A stretch of DNA of 64,000 nt from Qipengyuania mesophila (lineage in GTDB: Bacteria > Pseudomonadota > Alphaproteobacteria > Sphingomonadales > Sphingomonadaceae): assembly GCF_019711655.1 (NCBI RefSeq), contig NZ_JAIGNU010000002.1, positions 124,001-188,000 on the forward strand, written 5' to 3'. Position numbers and translations under genes: made by a program. Under the pieces are notes generated by a model, which worked only from the letters and a program-made list of their open reading frames with translations, had not been told where the DNA came from and ran no database searches. This document shows positions 35,470 to 45,286 of the stretch, one piece after another. How positions within the stretch are numbered: the first letter of the stretch is position 1; every line of letters starts with the position of its first letter.

Positions 35470-35895
35470 GTGCTAATCAGATTCTCTATAGGGGCAGCCC
35501 TTGTGCTGTCTGTGTGCGGGGGGACCGCCGCAACGGCGCAGGACCTGGTCCACGAGCCCATCAGCCCGACTTTCGGAGGCAACCCGTTCAATTCGAATCA
35601 TATTCTCGGGATCGCCAACGCGCAGAACAAGAACAAGGATCCGAACGCCACCAGTTCGAACTCTCAGGCCGACATCTTCGCGCGCCAGCTCCAGTCCCGG
35701 TTGCTATCCGCGCTTTCATCACAGATCGTCGACGCGATCTTCGGCGAAAACCCTCAGGAAAGCGGAGTAGTCAGTTTCGGCGGCCAGACGATCGAATTCT
35801 TCCGTTCGCTCGATTCCGTAACCCTGATCATCACCAACGACGAGACCGGCGAAGTGACGCGGATTGTCGTGCCCCTGTTTGTCGAGGTGAACTGA
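35470..35895 (+). CDS. csgF: curli assembly protein CsgF
   Basis: CsgF (141 aa from GTG 35470; E. coli 138 aa) caps the CsgG pore outside and links the nucleator to it. After the signal peptide (IGAALVLSVCGG, cut before Gln), the mature start QDLVHEPISPTFGGNPFNSN and the NAQN element are diagnostic for CsgF. GGAGGGG precedes the GTG; the longer frame from 35419 has no signal peptide at its start. The stop overlaps the csgG ATG by one base (TGATG). Confidence 0.92.
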   Translation: MLIRFSIGAALVLSVCGGTAATAQDLVHEPISPTFGGNPFNSNHILGIANAQNKNKDPNATSSNSQADIFARQLQSRLLSALSSQIVDAIFGENPQESGVVSFGGQTIEFFRSLDSVTLIITNDETGEVTRIVVPLFVEVN

Positions 35896-36860
35896 TGAAG
35901 GGTTTCGTGAAACTCGGGATGGCCATCGTTGCGCCATTGGCCTTGGGCGGCTGCATGTCGGTTACCGGAAGCGGCCGGGATTTCCTCCCGACCGACACTT
36001 CGCTCGCCTATTTCCCCAAGCGCACGCAGACACAGGTCCTTCTGCAACAACTGCCCGGCCCGCAACGTCAGGTTGCGGTGGCAGTCTATGGCTTCACCGA
36101 CCAGACAGGCCAGTTCAAGCCCACCGAGGCTGGGCAGACGCTGTCGCGCGCCGTGACGCAAGGTGCCAGCTCGATGCTGGTGAAGGCGCTGCAGGATGCC
36201 GGAGATCGGAAGTGGTTCACGATCGTCGAGCGCGAGCGTCTCGATAACCTGCTCAAGGAACGCCAGATCATCTCCGAAATGCGCAAGCGCTACCTCGGCG
36301 AGGAAACGACCAATGCGCAGGCGTTGCCGGCATTGCTGTTCGCCGGGGTGCTGCTCGAGGGGGGTATCGTCGGTTACGACACCAACACCGTGACAGGAGG
36401 CGCGGGAGCGGCCTTTCTCGGCATCGGCGGGCGAACGGAGTATCGCCAGGATACCGTCACCGTCTATCTGCGCGCCGTCTCGGTCCGCACTGGCGAGGTC
36501 CTGACAACCGTCAATGCGTCGAAAACGATCGCCTCACGCGCCATCGGCGCGAGTGCCTACCAGTTCGTCGCTTTCAAGGAACTGCTCGAGTTCGAGGCGG
36601 GGTTCACCAGCAACGAGCCCGACCAGGTCGCCCTGCAGCAGGCCGTCGAGAAGGCTGTCTACGGACTGATCATGGAAGGGGTTGAGCTGGACCTATGGAA
36701 ATTCGGCGACATGCAAGCGGCTGAACCGATCATGTCGCTGTATCGCAACGAACGCGACGGAATCTACGAGGCGCGCGATGTCCAGCGTGCCGTGCGCAAG
36801 GCGGGCTCTTTGTCCGATATGCGCGTCGTCGACGTCGAGGAGGAGGACGAGGGACCCTGA
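35895..36860 (+). CDS. csgG: curli secretion channel lipoprotein CsgG
   Basis: Outer-membrane pore through which curlin subunits leave the cell. The signal peptide ends in lipobox LGGC (Cys20); VAVAVYGFTDQTGQFKP near 57, the RWF-like KWFTIVERERLDNLLKERQI near 105 and ALLFAGVLLEGGIVGYDTNT near 140 are CsgG family blocks. At 321 aa it is longer than E. coli CsgG (277 aa), mainly by an acidic C-terminal tail ending VDVEEEDEGP. Coupled to csgF by a one-base overlap. Confidence 0.95.
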   Translation: MKGFVKLGMAIVAPLALGGCMSVTGSGRDFLPTDTSLAYFPKRTQTQVLLQQLPGPQRQVAVAVYGFTDQTGQFKPTEAGQTLSRAVTQGASSMLVKALQDAGDRKWFTIVERERLDNLLKERQIISEMRKRYLGEETTNAQALPALLFAGVLLEGGIVGYDTNTVTGGAGAAFLGIGGRTEYRQDTVTVYLRAVSVRTGEVLTTVNASKTIASRAIGASAYQFVAFKELLEFEAGFTSNEPDQVALQQAVEKAVYGLIMEGVELDLWKFGDMQAAEPIMSLYRNERDGIYEARDVQRAVRKAGSLSDMRVVDVEEEDEGP

Positions 36861-37081
36861 GCAATAGTGCTTGGGTCCACAGGGGCGGGTGCGGAGGACC
36901 CGTGAGGAGAGGAAAAGGTGCCGCAATAAAGGCGCTGGAATAAGTCGCAAAAAGAAGCACGCACCTGAGCTGCCACTCGAATGCGTGCAGTGTGTAGGCC
37001 GTGATAACCTTGCGTATGCCGGGCGTCTTTGTGCGCCTTTGGCAGCGATGGTTATCGCCTTTTGAAAAAGGTGATGCAACC

Positions 37082-39694
37082 ATGAAGAAGACTATTCTGA
37101 CCAGTGCGTCCATTTTGGCACTGTCCGTCGCAAGCCCCGCGCTTGCCCAAAGCAACACGAGCGACGTCGATCAGTTCGGTACTGGCAACGGTGCCACGGT
37201 CACGCAGACCGGGACCGGCGCGAGCGACTCAACCGTCAATCAGAACCTGAATGACGCAGGCGCCGGCGGCGGCAACACCGCCGAAGTCGACCAGGGCGAC
37301 GGCACCAATTCTTCGGTCATCAATCAGGATGGCGAGAACAATGCGGCCGACGTCGATCAGTTGGGCGACGCGTCTTCACTGATCAACCAGGATACCGCCG
37401 ACTATGGCGGTGCGATCGGCAACCGCGCAAATGTCGTGCAGGACGGCGCGAGCACCTCGATCGTCTCGCAGCTCGGCCAGGACAACGAGAGCAACATCAG
37501 CCAGACCGGCGAAGGGAACTACTCCTACGCCGACCAGGGGGGGCCGCCGCCAGCTGAAGCCAACAAGACCGGCGACGCCAGGAGCCTGACCAATATAACC
37601 CAAACCGGCACCGACAATTCGTCTGAAACCCGGCAGCGCGCTGACGACGCTTTCATCAGCGTCACCCAAGGCGGTTCGGGCAATGTTTCGACCGTCTTCC
37701 AGGGAGCCGGCACGAACAATCCCGCGGACGAGAACGGGGATCGTTCCTCGGCCACGGTCGGCCAGTATGGCGACGACAACCGTTCCGACATCCTGCAGGG
37801 CAATGACGACGTAACCGCGACGGTCTATCAGGATACGGCAGGTGTCGCGTCGGGCGGCCTTCCCTCGAACGATTCCGTGATTACCCAGCGCGCTCGCTTT
37901 GGCAGCGCCAATGTGAACCAGACGGGCGTTGGCAACGACTCCAGCATTTCACAGGGTACTGCCGGCAGGTCGTCGGTGGCCGATGTCACGCAGAGCAACA
38001 TGACCGGTGGCGCTCGTAACAGTTCGACCGTGACGCAGGCTGCGGTGCGGTCGGACGTGACGATCGATCAGGACGGCACGGGCAATACCTCGAATGTCAG
38101 CGCCAACGGAGCGAACCGGGGCGGCGGCTTCGGGATCATCACCGTCACGCAGACCGGCGAGGACAATGCCTCCGACGTCCAGCAGAGCGGCAATTCGAAC
38201 GCCGATATCGACCAGCTGGGCGCCCGCAACAGCTCGCTGCTGACCCAGTCGGGTGCGGCATCGACCGTGGGCGTGCTCCAGACGAGCGATGACAATACCT
38301 CGATCATCGACCAGTCGGGCGATGGCTCGTCGGCCAGCATCAGCCAGACCGGCGGATCCAATGGTTTCGGGCCGCGCGAGTGGGACGGGACTGCGATTCC
38401 GCCGACCGATGCCGGCACGGACTATCCGAACAACGTTTCGCTGGTTGACCAGTCGGGCAACGGCTCGACCATCAACGTCGCCCAGGACGGCGTCATCAAC
38501 CGCTCGAATGTTGTGCAGAGCGGCGATGGTGCCATGGCCGATGTTTCGCAGAGCGGTGTCTACAACACCTCGATCCTCAACCAGTCGGGCGACGGTTCGG
38601 CAGCGACGGTGATCCAGGGCGGCCCGCATGCCCGCAATACTTCGGTGGTGGACCAGGGTGGCAGCGGCAACACCGCCAACGTCACGCAGCTCGCCTCGGA
38701 CCTGGCTCCGCCGAGCCGTTCCCCGACGCAGGAGAGCTTCGTCAACCAGTCTGGCATCAACGTGACTGCAAACGTGCTGCAGGTGGGCGACGAGAACCTG
38801 TCGACCGTCGACCAGTCGGGCGAGGACAATTTCGCTTCGGTCGATCAGAACGGCATCGGCAACCAGTCCAACGTGGTGCAATCGACCTCCGCCGACGCAT
38901 TCCCCAACATCGTGGCCGGTGCGTTCGTCGACCAGGATGGCTCTTACAACGTTTCGGACATCAACCAGTCCGGCGGTGGGACGGGCAACTGGTTCTTCTC
39001 GAGCACCGGAAATCCGAATGTGGCGCCGGGTGCTTTCGTGACCCAGTCGGGAACGGGCAACATGTCCGATGTCGACCAGACCAACCTGTCGAACCTGGCA
39101 GAGGTCGGTCAGTCGGGTAGCGAGAACGACTCGACGGTGCTCCAGACCGGAGTGAACAACTACACGGTGGTAAGCCAGACGGGCTCGGACAACGTCTCGG
39201 ACGTCAATCAGTCCAGCTTGCCGGACTCCTCTGCGCTGGCGGGTGCATTCGTAACGCAGGATGGCGCACGCAACGATGCCTCGATCGACCAGGATGGTAC
39301 GGGACTTGGCAGTCTCACGACCTTCTCCCCCGACGCATCGCTGACCCAGACCGGCAACGACAATGTCGGTTCGATCACCCAGTCGGGTGCCGGCGACCGG
39401 GCCTACATCAGCCAGATCGGCGACATGAACCAGTCGTCGATCCTGCAGAATGCAGGCGGCCTCAACAATCTCGCCACTACCAACCAGACCGGCGAGAGCG
39501 GGCTTTCGGAGATCACCCAGAGTGGTGAAGGCAACGATGCGCTGCTCAATCAGGGCGGACTCGATAACGAAAGCTACATCACCCAGTCGGGCATCGGGAA
39601 CATCGCCGATGTGACGCAGGGCGGTGTGGGCGATGTCTCGACCATCAACCAGACCGGCAATGGCAACACTGCGACCGTCGGCCAGAACAACTGA
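37082..39694 (+). CDS. giant curlin-repeat protein 1 (870 aa)
   Basis: Secreted amyloid subunit candidate. The signal peptide MKKTILTSASILALSVASPA ends at ALAQ; the rest is built of curlin half-units of about 11 residues with the pattern N-x-S/A-x-V/I-x-Q-x-G (for example SNISQTGEGNYSYADQGG). Almost no lysine follows the signal peptide, and Asp, Asn, Gln, Ser and Gly dominate. E. coli CsgA is only 151 aa, so this is several times longer. The C-terminal part (GLSEITQSGEGNDALLNQGG onward) is closely matched in the next gene. ATG 37082 has AAAAGGTG upstream. Confidence 0.92.
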   Translation: MKKTILTSASILALSVASPALAQSNTSDVDQFGTGNGATVTQTGTGASDSTVNQNLNDAGAGGGNTAEVDQGDGTNSSVINQDGENNAADVDQLGDASSLINQDTADYGGAIGNRANVVQDGASTSIVSQLGQDNESNISQTGEGNYSYADQGGPPPAEANKTGDARSLTNITQTGTDNSSETRQRADDAFISVTQGGSGNVSTVFQGAGTNNPADENGDRSSATVGQYGDDNRSDILQGNDDVTATVYQDTAGVASGGLPSNDSVITQRARFGSANVNQTGVGNDSSISQGTAGRSSVADVTQSNMTGGARNSSTVTQAAVRSDVTIDQDGTGNTSNVSANGANRGGGFGIITVTQTGEDNASDVQQSGNSNADIDQLGARNSSLLTQSGAASTVGVLQTSDDNTSIIDQSGDGSSASISQTGGSNGFGPREWDGTAIPPTDAGTDYPNNVSLVDQSGNGSTINVAQDGVINRSNVVQSGDGAMADVSQSGVYNTSILNQSGDGSAATVIQGGPHARNTSVVDQGGSGNTANVTQLASDLAPPSRSPTQESFVNQSGINVTANVLQVGDENLSTVDQSGEDNFASVDQNGIGNQSNVVQSTSADAFPNIVAGAFVDQDGSYNVSDINQSGGGTGNWFFSSTGNPNVAPGAFVTQSGTGNMSDVDQTNLSNLAEVGQSGSENDSTVLQTGVNNYTVVSQTGSDNVSDVNQSSLPDSSALAGAFVTQDGARNDASIDQDGTGLGSLTTFSPDASLTQTGNDNVGSITQSGAGDRAYISQIGDMNQSSILQNAGGLNNLATTNQTGESGLSEITQSGEGNDALLNQGGLDNESYITQSGIGNIADVTQGGVGDVSTINQTGNGNTATVGQNN

Positions 39695-39700
39695 AACTGA

Positions 39701-39731
39701 GGGGCGCGCCCGACCGGGTGCGCCCCTTTCC
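39701..39731 (+). terminator. terminator after curlin gene 1
   Basis: An 11-bp stem with one G-T pair and a GACC loop spans 39701-39726, followed by TTTCC, seven bases after the stop. It may cut transcription so that each curlin gene has its own dose. Confidence 0.8.
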
Positions 39732-39799
39732 ACTTCGAGCGCGCGACAAACAAGCGCGCCATTCCACTGCGGGCGCAAATCCCAACGAAGGAACTCAAG

Positions 39800-42250
39800 A
39801 TGAAAAAGGTAATGCTCACCAGTGCTTCGATCATGGCGCTTGCCATGGCAGGCCCGACATTCGCCCAAAACACCAGCGATATCGATCAGACCGGCAACGA
39901 CAATGCGGCCGCGGTTGCCCAAACCGGCAGCAACGGCTCAGATATCGATCAAACAGGCGACAACAACAGCGCCAGCGTCGACCAGAACGGTTCGGGCAAC
40001 AGTTCGAGCATCGATCAGGATGCGTTCTTCGGCTATGCCGATGTGACGCAGGACGGTGCCGACAATTCCTCGACCATCGACCAGGACGATCCCGACACCG
40101 CACCTGGCGAGGACGGTACCATCGGCGTCTCCAACTTCGATCCCGACGCTACTGTCAGCCAGGTCGGGAACTCCAACATCTCCGGCATCACCCAGACGAT
40201 CTCCGCTGGCGGGGGTTTCAATCAGACGGCAAGCGTCGACCAGACCGGCGACAACAACCTGTCGAACATCGACCAGAACTCGGATGGCCCGGGGTACACG
40301 GGCGGCCTTCGCGCCAATGTGACGCAGACGGGCGATGCCACGTCGGATATCATCCAGACGGGATCGAACGGTGGCAAGAACATGCGGGCCATCGTGACGC
40401 AGGATGCCTCGACTTCGAATATCATTCAGACCGCAACCGACACCAGCGGGTTCAATCCTTCCGCGAATGCCGTCGTCAATCAGTCCGGCGGTTCGCTGTC
40501 GAACATCACCCAGACGCTGAACGGTGATCTGACGGGAGATCTCAACGCCAATGTCACCCAGTTCAACGGCGCTACTTCCAACATCACCCAGACTGCCAAT
40601 GGTGCGGAATCGCTGACGCAGGACGCCATCGTGACGCAGGACGGTGCCAGCACTTCCAACATCACGCAGACGTTCAACAACGACGGTTCGAACAATTTTT
40701 CGGCGACCGTCAATCAGAACGGCAGCAGCAATCTGTCGAACATCACTCAGCGTGACGAAGGCTACGGCATTATCGGCAACGCCGACGGTGGTCTGGTCGC
40801 CGACGTCAACCAGACCGGTGACGACAACACTTCCGATCTCGTCCAGGAGAACAAGAGCGCGTTCGCCGATATCGACCAGACCGGCGATGCCAATATCGTC
40901 GATGCCTTCCAGGGCACGGCGGGCAACGATTTGATCGTGCTCCAATCGGGCGATGCCAACACGTCGACCTCGACCCAGCTGGGTCTGAACAACTATGCCG
41001 ATGTGACCCAGGCCGGCAACGGCGCGACCTCGAACATCAACCAGACGGGCCGCAACGATCAGGCGTTCGTCGATCAGCAGGTCGGCTCGGACGGGTCAAG
41101 CTCGACGATCAACCAGACCGGTGCCGGCGGTCCGCGTTCGGAAAATGTCGCACTGGTCACCCAAAGCGGTGCAACGAATGGTTCGACAATCAACCAGAGC
41201 GGTTACAACAGCGTAGGCGACGTTCTGCAGAGCGGTGCGGGCAACAGCAGCACCGTGACCCAGAACGGCGCAGCGGAAGATGCCGGCCATCTCGCCACGG
41301 TGACCCAGTCGGGCGACGGCAACTCGTCGGGCATCAGCCAGAACGGCACGTTCAACACCGCCAATGTCGAGCAGTCCGGGGGAAGCAACAGCAGCTCCGT
41401 GACTCAGTCGACCAACAACTATGCCGCAAACATCCTCCAGTCGGGCGACAGCAACACGTCGACCGTCACGCAGTTGGATGGCGCCCTGATCGGCAATACC
41501 GCCAGCACCGTAAACACGGAGCAGTCGGGCAATGGCAATATGGCCACGGTCACCCAGCGCAGCATCAATTCGGAAAGCAACATCCTGCAGTCGAATGACG
41601 ACAACACGGCAACTGTCACGCAAGGCTTCTTCTCGCGTCGGCAGCAGAGCGACCTGACCCAAAGCGGCGCAAGGAATACCGCGACGGTCCAGCAGGGCGT
41701 TGATCGTACCGGACCGTTCGACGATGACAATGTGAGCACCGTGGTGCAGAGTGGTGACGACAACGACGCCACCGTGCGCCAGTTTCTGGGCGAAGGCACC
41801 AGCAGCCTGACCCAGAGCGGCAATGGCAACACGGCGCTTACCGAACAGGGAGCAGACCAGAACTTCGGCTACGGTGCCTTCAGCGCGACTGTCATCCAGT
41901 CGGGCGATGGCAACTCGTCGGAAGTCTACCAGCCGGCTGCTGACAGCAGTGCCTATGTCGAACAGATCGGCAATGGCAATACGTCACGCGTCACCCAGCT
42001 GACTGGCCAGGCCGATGTGCTCAACAGCGCGACGGTGACCCAGAGCGGTGATTTCGGCCTGTCCGAAATCACGCAGACGGGCAGCTCGAACGCGGCGACC
42101 CTCAGCCAGGGTGGACTGAACAACGAGAGTTACATCGCGCAGACCGGAACGCTCAACACCGCGAGCGTGACGCAGACCGGTACGGATAACCTCTCGACCA
42201 TCGACCAGAACGGTAACGGCAACACCGCGACCGTCACTCAAGGCAACTGA
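39800..42250 (+). CDS. giant curlin-repeat protein 2 (816 aa)
   Basis: Paralogue of the upstream gene. Signal peptide MKKVMLTSASIMALAMAGPT, cut at FAQ; the rest is curlin half-units such as NTSDIDQTGNDNAAAVAQTG. The N terminus (DIDQTG, then SSSIDQDAFFGYADVTQDG) matches the third protein and the C-terminal 60 residues (GLSEITQTGSSNAATLSQGG onward) match the first, so it looks like a link in a tandem duplication and recombination series. Strongly acidic and free of cysteine. Its own ribosome site (GAAGGAAC) precedes ATG 39800. Confidence 0.92.
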   Translation: MKKVMLTSASIMALAMAGPTFAQNTSDIDQTGNDNAAAVAQTGSNGSDIDQTGDNNSASVDQNGSGNSSSIDQDAFFGYADVTQDGADNSSTIDQDDPDTAPGEDGTIGVSNFDPDATVSQVGNSNISGITQTISAGGGFNQTASVDQTGDNNLSNIDQNSDGPGYTGGLRANVTQTGDATSDIIQTGSNGGKNMRAIVTQDASTSNIIQTATDTSGFNPSANAVVNQSGGSLSNITQTLNGDLTGDLNANVTQFNGATSNITQTANGAESLTQDAIVTQDGASTSNITQTFNNDGSNNFSATVNQNGSSNLSNITQRDEGYGIIGNADGGLVADVNQTGDDNTSDLVQENKSAFADIDQTGDANIVDAFQGTAGNDLIVLQSGDANTSTSTQLGLNNYADVTQAGNGATSNINQTGRNDQAFVDQQVGSDGSSSTINQTGAGGPRSENVALVTQSGATNGSTINQSGYNSVGDVLQSGAGNSSTVTQNGAAEDAGHLATVTQSGDGNSSGISQNGTFNTANVEQSGGSNSSSVTQSTNNYAANILQSGDSNTSTVTQLDGALIGNTASTVNTEQSGNGNMATVTQRSINSESNILQSNDDNTATVTQGFFSRRQQSDLTQSGARNTATVQQGVDRTGPFDDDNVSTVVQSGDDNDATVRQFLGEGTSSLTQSGNGNTALTEQGADQNFGYGAFSATVIQSGDGNSSEVYQPAADSSAYVEQIGNGNTSRVTQLTGQADVLNSATVTQSGDFGLSEITQTGSSNAATLSQGGLNNESYIAQTGTLNTASVTQTGTDNLSTIDQNGNGNTATVTQGN

Positions 42251-42260
42251 AACCAGTGAT

Positions 42261-42296
42261 CCGGGAGGGCGATTGAGCTCTCCCGGCATTCTTTCT
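42261..42296 (+). terminator. terminator after curlin gene 2
   Basis: A 7-bp perfect stem (42261-42267 with 42280-42286) is followed by CATTCTTTCTT, ten bases after the stop. Confidence 0.75.
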
Positions 42297-42311
42297 TAGC
42301 GAGTAAACATC

Positions 42312-43790
42312 ATGAAAAAGACAATCCTTGCCGGCGCATCGATCCTTGCGCTCGGCCTCGCAGCTCCCGCCCTCGCGCAGAGCACTTCGGACATCGACCA
42401 GACCGGCAACGGCAATGGCGCAACGGTCGGTCAGACCGGTTCAAGCACCTCAGACATCGATCAGGACGGCGACGGCAACAACGCTGGCGTCGACCAGGAC
42501 GGCGATGGCAACAGCTCGACCATCGACCAGGATGCATTCGGGGCCTCTGCCGACGTGAGCCAGACCGGCGACGACAATTCGTCGATGGTCGACCAGAACG
42601 ATGCCAACCCGCTGCCCTCGGGGGTGTTCGATCCGACCGCCACGGTCACCCAGAACGGTTCGCTCAATGGATCGACAATCACGCAGACAGCGGCCGGCGA
42701 CGCCACGCTGCTCGACGCCTCGGTGGACCAGAGCGGCTCGGGCAACATGTCGATGATCACCCAGAGTGCCGACGGTGCGGGCGCAGCGACGGGCAATCTC
42801 AGTGCCTCGGTCGTCCAGACCAATGGTGCCATGTCGAGTATCAGCCAGAACATCACCGCTGATGGGGCCAACAACGCCGCGGCCAATATCACGCAGGACG
42901 GAGCGAGCTCCAGCTTCGTGATCCAGAACCTTACCAAGGACGATTCCAACACTTTCGACGCCACGGTCAACCAGACCGGCGATGCGCACATGTCGACCGT
43001 CCTGCAGGAATCCGCTGGCGGAGGGACGCCGAACGATCTCCAGGCAGTCGTGACCCAGACCGGGTTCGACAATACATCGACTGTCACCCAGAAGGGCAGC
43101 CGCTCGCGCGCGGGCGTCATCCAGTCGAACTCCGGCAACACGTCGAACATCCTTCAGGGCCCGTTCGACCAGGAGGTCGACGTCAACCAGTCGGGCGCCG
43201 ACAACTTTTCGGATGTCTTGCAACGCGGCTTCGGTGAAGATGCCACGATCGATCAGTCGGGTGATCGCAACTCCTCCTATGTCACGCAGGTGAATTCGAC
43301 CAACCGCTCGGACGCCTTCATCAACCAGACGGGCGACGACAATACGTCGAACCTTCTGCAGAACGGCGGAAGCCTGAATGTCGCCACCGTCAACCAGGGC
43401 GGCCAAGGCAGTTCGTCGGACATTCTGCAGACCGCGAGCTCCTGGGAGGACAGCGCAACCGTGAACCAGTTTGCCGGAGCCGACCAGAACAGTGCGTCGA
43501 TCACCCAGCGCGGCGTCGGCACTGGCGGCAACCTCAGCCAGAACAGCGCCGAAATCACCCAGGATGGAGGGCTGTTCAACACGTCCTCGATCGAACAACT
43601 GGGCCGGCTGAACGATGCAACCAGCTGGCAAGACGGTTCCAACCTGGCCTCGACGATCTTCCAGGATGGAACGAGCAATGCGGCCACCGTCATGCAGTCC
43701 GGCGACGGTAACGTGTCGAATGTCAGCCAGTCCGGGGATGGCAACAGCGCAAGCGTCAATCAGGGTACGGTCGCACCGCCCGTACTGTAA
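42312..43790 (+). CDS. curlin-repeat protein 3 (492 aa)
   Basis: Third tandem curlin paralogue. Signal peptide MKKTILAGASILALGLAAPA, cut at LAQ, then about 465 residues of curlin half-units (TSDIDQTGNGNGATVGQTG, then DGNSSTIDQDAFGASADVSQ). It shares its first 100 residues with protein 2, including a non-repeat interruption around FDPTATVTQNGSLNGSTITQ, but lacks their common C-terminal block and ends NQGTVAPPVL. Probably a subunit of the same fibre. Confidence 0.92.
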   Translation: MKKTILAGASILALGLAAPALAQSTSDIDQTGNGNGATVGQTGSSTSDIDQDGDGNNAGVDQDGDGNSSTIDQDAFGASADVSQTGDDNSSMVDQNDANPLPSGVFDPTATVTQNGSLNGSTITQTAAGDATLLDASVDQSGSGNMSMITQSADGAGAATGNLSASVVQTNGAMSSISQNITADGANNAAANITQDGASSSFVIQNLTKDDSNTFDATVNQTGDAHMSTVLQESAGGGTPNDLQAVVTQTGFDNTSTVTQKGSRSRAGVIQSNSGNTSNILQGPFDQEVDVNQSGADNFSDVLQRGFGEDATIDQSGDRNSSYVTQVNSTNRSDAFINQTGDDNTSNLLQNGGSLNVATVNQGGQGSSSDILQTASSWEDSATVNQFAGADQNSASITQRGVGTGGNLSQNSAEITQDGGLFNTSSIEQLGRLNDATSWQDGSNLASTIFQDGTSNAATVMQSGDGNVSNVSQSGDGNSASVNQGTVAPPVL

Positions 43791-43799
43791 CCGTTCGAA

Positions 43800-43824
43800 G
43801 CGGGCGGCGGCTGCCGCCGCCCGC
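43800..43824 (+). terminator. GC hairpin after curlin gene 3
   Basis: A perfect 11-bp stem (43800-43810 with 43814-43824) closes a three-base loop ten bases after the stop. There is no T run directly after it (GACTTCTTC), so full termination is uncertain. Confidence 0.55.
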
Positions 43825-43850
43825 CGACTTCTTCATCGGAGCACGCGATC

Positions 43851-44669
43851 ATGGCTAGCCTCAAATATGTACTTGCCGCATTCGCCGGTCTTGCTCTGGC
43901 CGCCACCCCAGCGCTCGCCGGCAACAAGGACGGTCATCGCAGAGGAGGCGGTGCCGGAGAGCATGTGCCGCCCGGCGATCCGTGTGGAGACGGCCCCGGC
44001 AGGGGTACGGGGAACCCATGCAAAGGCAACAACGGCAATTCCGGCAGGAACGGCAATGTCGGCGATCCTTGGCAATTTCAGGAGATCGAGTTGCCGGTGG
44101 CAGAGGATGCAGGGGTGTTCATAACGCAGATCGGCGCGACCAACTCCGCCACCGCCCGCCAGACCGGCTCGCAAAGCTATGCCGAGGTCGTGCAGAAGGG
44201 CGAGGACAACGTGGTCGACATCGACCAGCGGACGGGCAGGCATTACGCCACCGTGGCGCAGGATGGGAACGGGAATGGTCTGACTCTCGAGCAGACCGGA
44301 GCCGGACAGACGGCGCTCATCTTTGCGCAACAGGGTAACGGCAATTTGGCCGAACTTCTCCAGAACGACAACGGAGCTTCCTATACTGCTGCGGCAGTTG
44401 CCCAGAATGGCAATGACAACAGTCTGACCCTCATACAGGATGGCGACGACAATCAGGCTCGCCTTACCCAAAACGGGTCTGGCAATGCCATGACGGCAAC
44501 ACAGTTGGGTACTAGCAATCGGCTCGAATGGACGCAGAATGGCGATGGCCTGTCTGACCTGCAGATCGAACAGACGGGTAGCGCCACGATGCAAGTGACC
44601 CAGTCCAACGGCGGCCAGGGCAACGCCTACGGTCATGGCCAGGGCAACGGGCACGGCAGCGGGAGCTGA
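43851..44669 (+). CDS. CsgB-like minor curlin/nucleator candidate (272 aa)
   Basis: Secreted protein with signal peptide (ending ATPALAG), a Gly/Asn/Pro-rich and basic linker (GNKDGHRRGGGAGEHVPPGD) with two cysteines, then curlin-like repeats (ITQIGATNSATARQTGSQSY through SATMQVTQSNGGQG) and a Gly/His-rich tail. Repeat strands hold more Ala, Thr, Leu and Arg than the three large proteins and the size is closer to classical curlins. A nucleator or minor subunit role like CsgB is inferred from this and its place after the major subunit genes. Confidence 0.75.
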   Translation: MASLKYVLAAFAGLALAATPALAGNKDGHRRGGGAGEHVPPGDPCGDGPGRGTGNPCKGNNGNSGRNGNVGDPWQFQEIELPVAEDAGVFITQIGATNSATARQTGSQSYAEVVQKGEDNVVDIDQRTGRHYATVAQDGNGNGLTLEQTGAGQTALIFAQQGNGNLAELLQNDNGASYTAAAVAQNGNDNSLTLIQDGDDNQARLTQNGSGNAMTATQLGTSNRLEWTQNGDGLSDLQIEQTGSATMQVTQSNGGQGNAYGHGQGNGHGSGS

Positions 44670-44683
44670 AAGGACCGGCAGGC

Positions 44684-45286
44684 ATGATACTATCAGCTAC
44701 CATCGCGCTTCTTCTGATGGGACAGGACAGCATTTCGGTCACCCAGATCAGGCCCAAAGAGCCCGAAAAGCGCGAGGCGCCGATCGAGCAGCTCAGCGAA
44801 CCCGGTGAGGGACTGGCCGAAAGCGCGCCCGACCTGGAAAACGACCAGACTCCAGGCGTTGTCCCGCAGCTTTCGACCAGCAATGGCGACGTCGAGCTCG
44901 GTCGGGTGGAGGGCATGGATCGCTGCAGTGCCGAACTGTTATCCGCTGCCGACGCGGAGTTTTGTGCCCGGCGACTGGAAACGCGGTCGGCCGAGTTCGC
45001 GACCGACAACAAACCCCAGCTCTCGGCGGAGCAGATCTTGATCGGCGAGCGATTTGCCTCGGCCGCGGATGGCGATGTCGCCGAACGTTCCCGCACGATC
45101 GGACGTCGCGATGCCCGCGCTGACGACCGCGATCTTCAGGCCCTTGCCTTGATCACGCTCGGGTCGGGGGCAATCATCGAGGAGCCTGCGGAAGATGATG
45201 GCGCGAGCGGCCTCCCATCGGAAACCCAGGCCTTGATCGAGGCGATCGTCGAAAGGCTCGGGGATCCGTCAGGGGGCGGCACGTGA
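44684..45286 (+). CDS. curli-locus exported protein of unknown function (200 aa)
   Basis: It begins with a short hydrophobic stretch (MILSATIALLLMGQ) suited to export. The rest is acidic with a low-complexity segment (EKREAPIEQLSEPGEGLAES), a two-cysteine region (MDRCSAELLSAADAEFCARR) and a helical C terminus. I recognise no family; it does not look like CsgE. It starts 14 bp after the CsgB-like gene and overlaps the CsgH-like gene (GTGA), so it is co-expressed with curli assembly factors. Confidence 0.7.
   Translation: MILSATIALLLMGQDSISVTQIRPKEPEKREAPIEQLSEPGEGLAESAPDLENDQTPGVVPQLSTSNGDVELGRVEGMDRCSAELLSAADAEFCARRLETRSAEFATDNKPQLSAEQILIGERFASAADGDVAERSRTIGRRDARADDRDLQALALITLGSGAIIEEPAEDDGASGLPSETQALIEAIVERLGDPSGGGT

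Larger units (their letters stand above)
37140..43788 (+). repeat. curlin-type amino-acid repeats across three genes
   Basis: The coding DNA of three adjacent genes repeats at about 33 bases (11 codons), each unit encoding an S/N-x-I/V-x-Q-x-G strand-turn element. The units are degenerate at DNA level, so these are protein repeats, not a satellite or CRISPR array. Confidence 0.85.

Noticed and set aside
37949..39922. A 657-codon open frame on the minus strand across curlin gene 1
   Set aside because: It mirrors the repeat-coded plus strand; its translation is low-complexity with no signal or motif, while the plus strand has signal peptide and curlin repeats.
37140..43788. CRISPR array or DNA satellite in the repeated curlin region
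   Set aside because: Repeat units are degenerate in DNA, have no spacers, and keep an open reading frame with curlin periodicity.
44684..45286. Assignment of this gene as csgE
   Set aside because: No CsgE-like sequence blocks are visible; size and acidic low-complexity region do not fit. Left as unknown.
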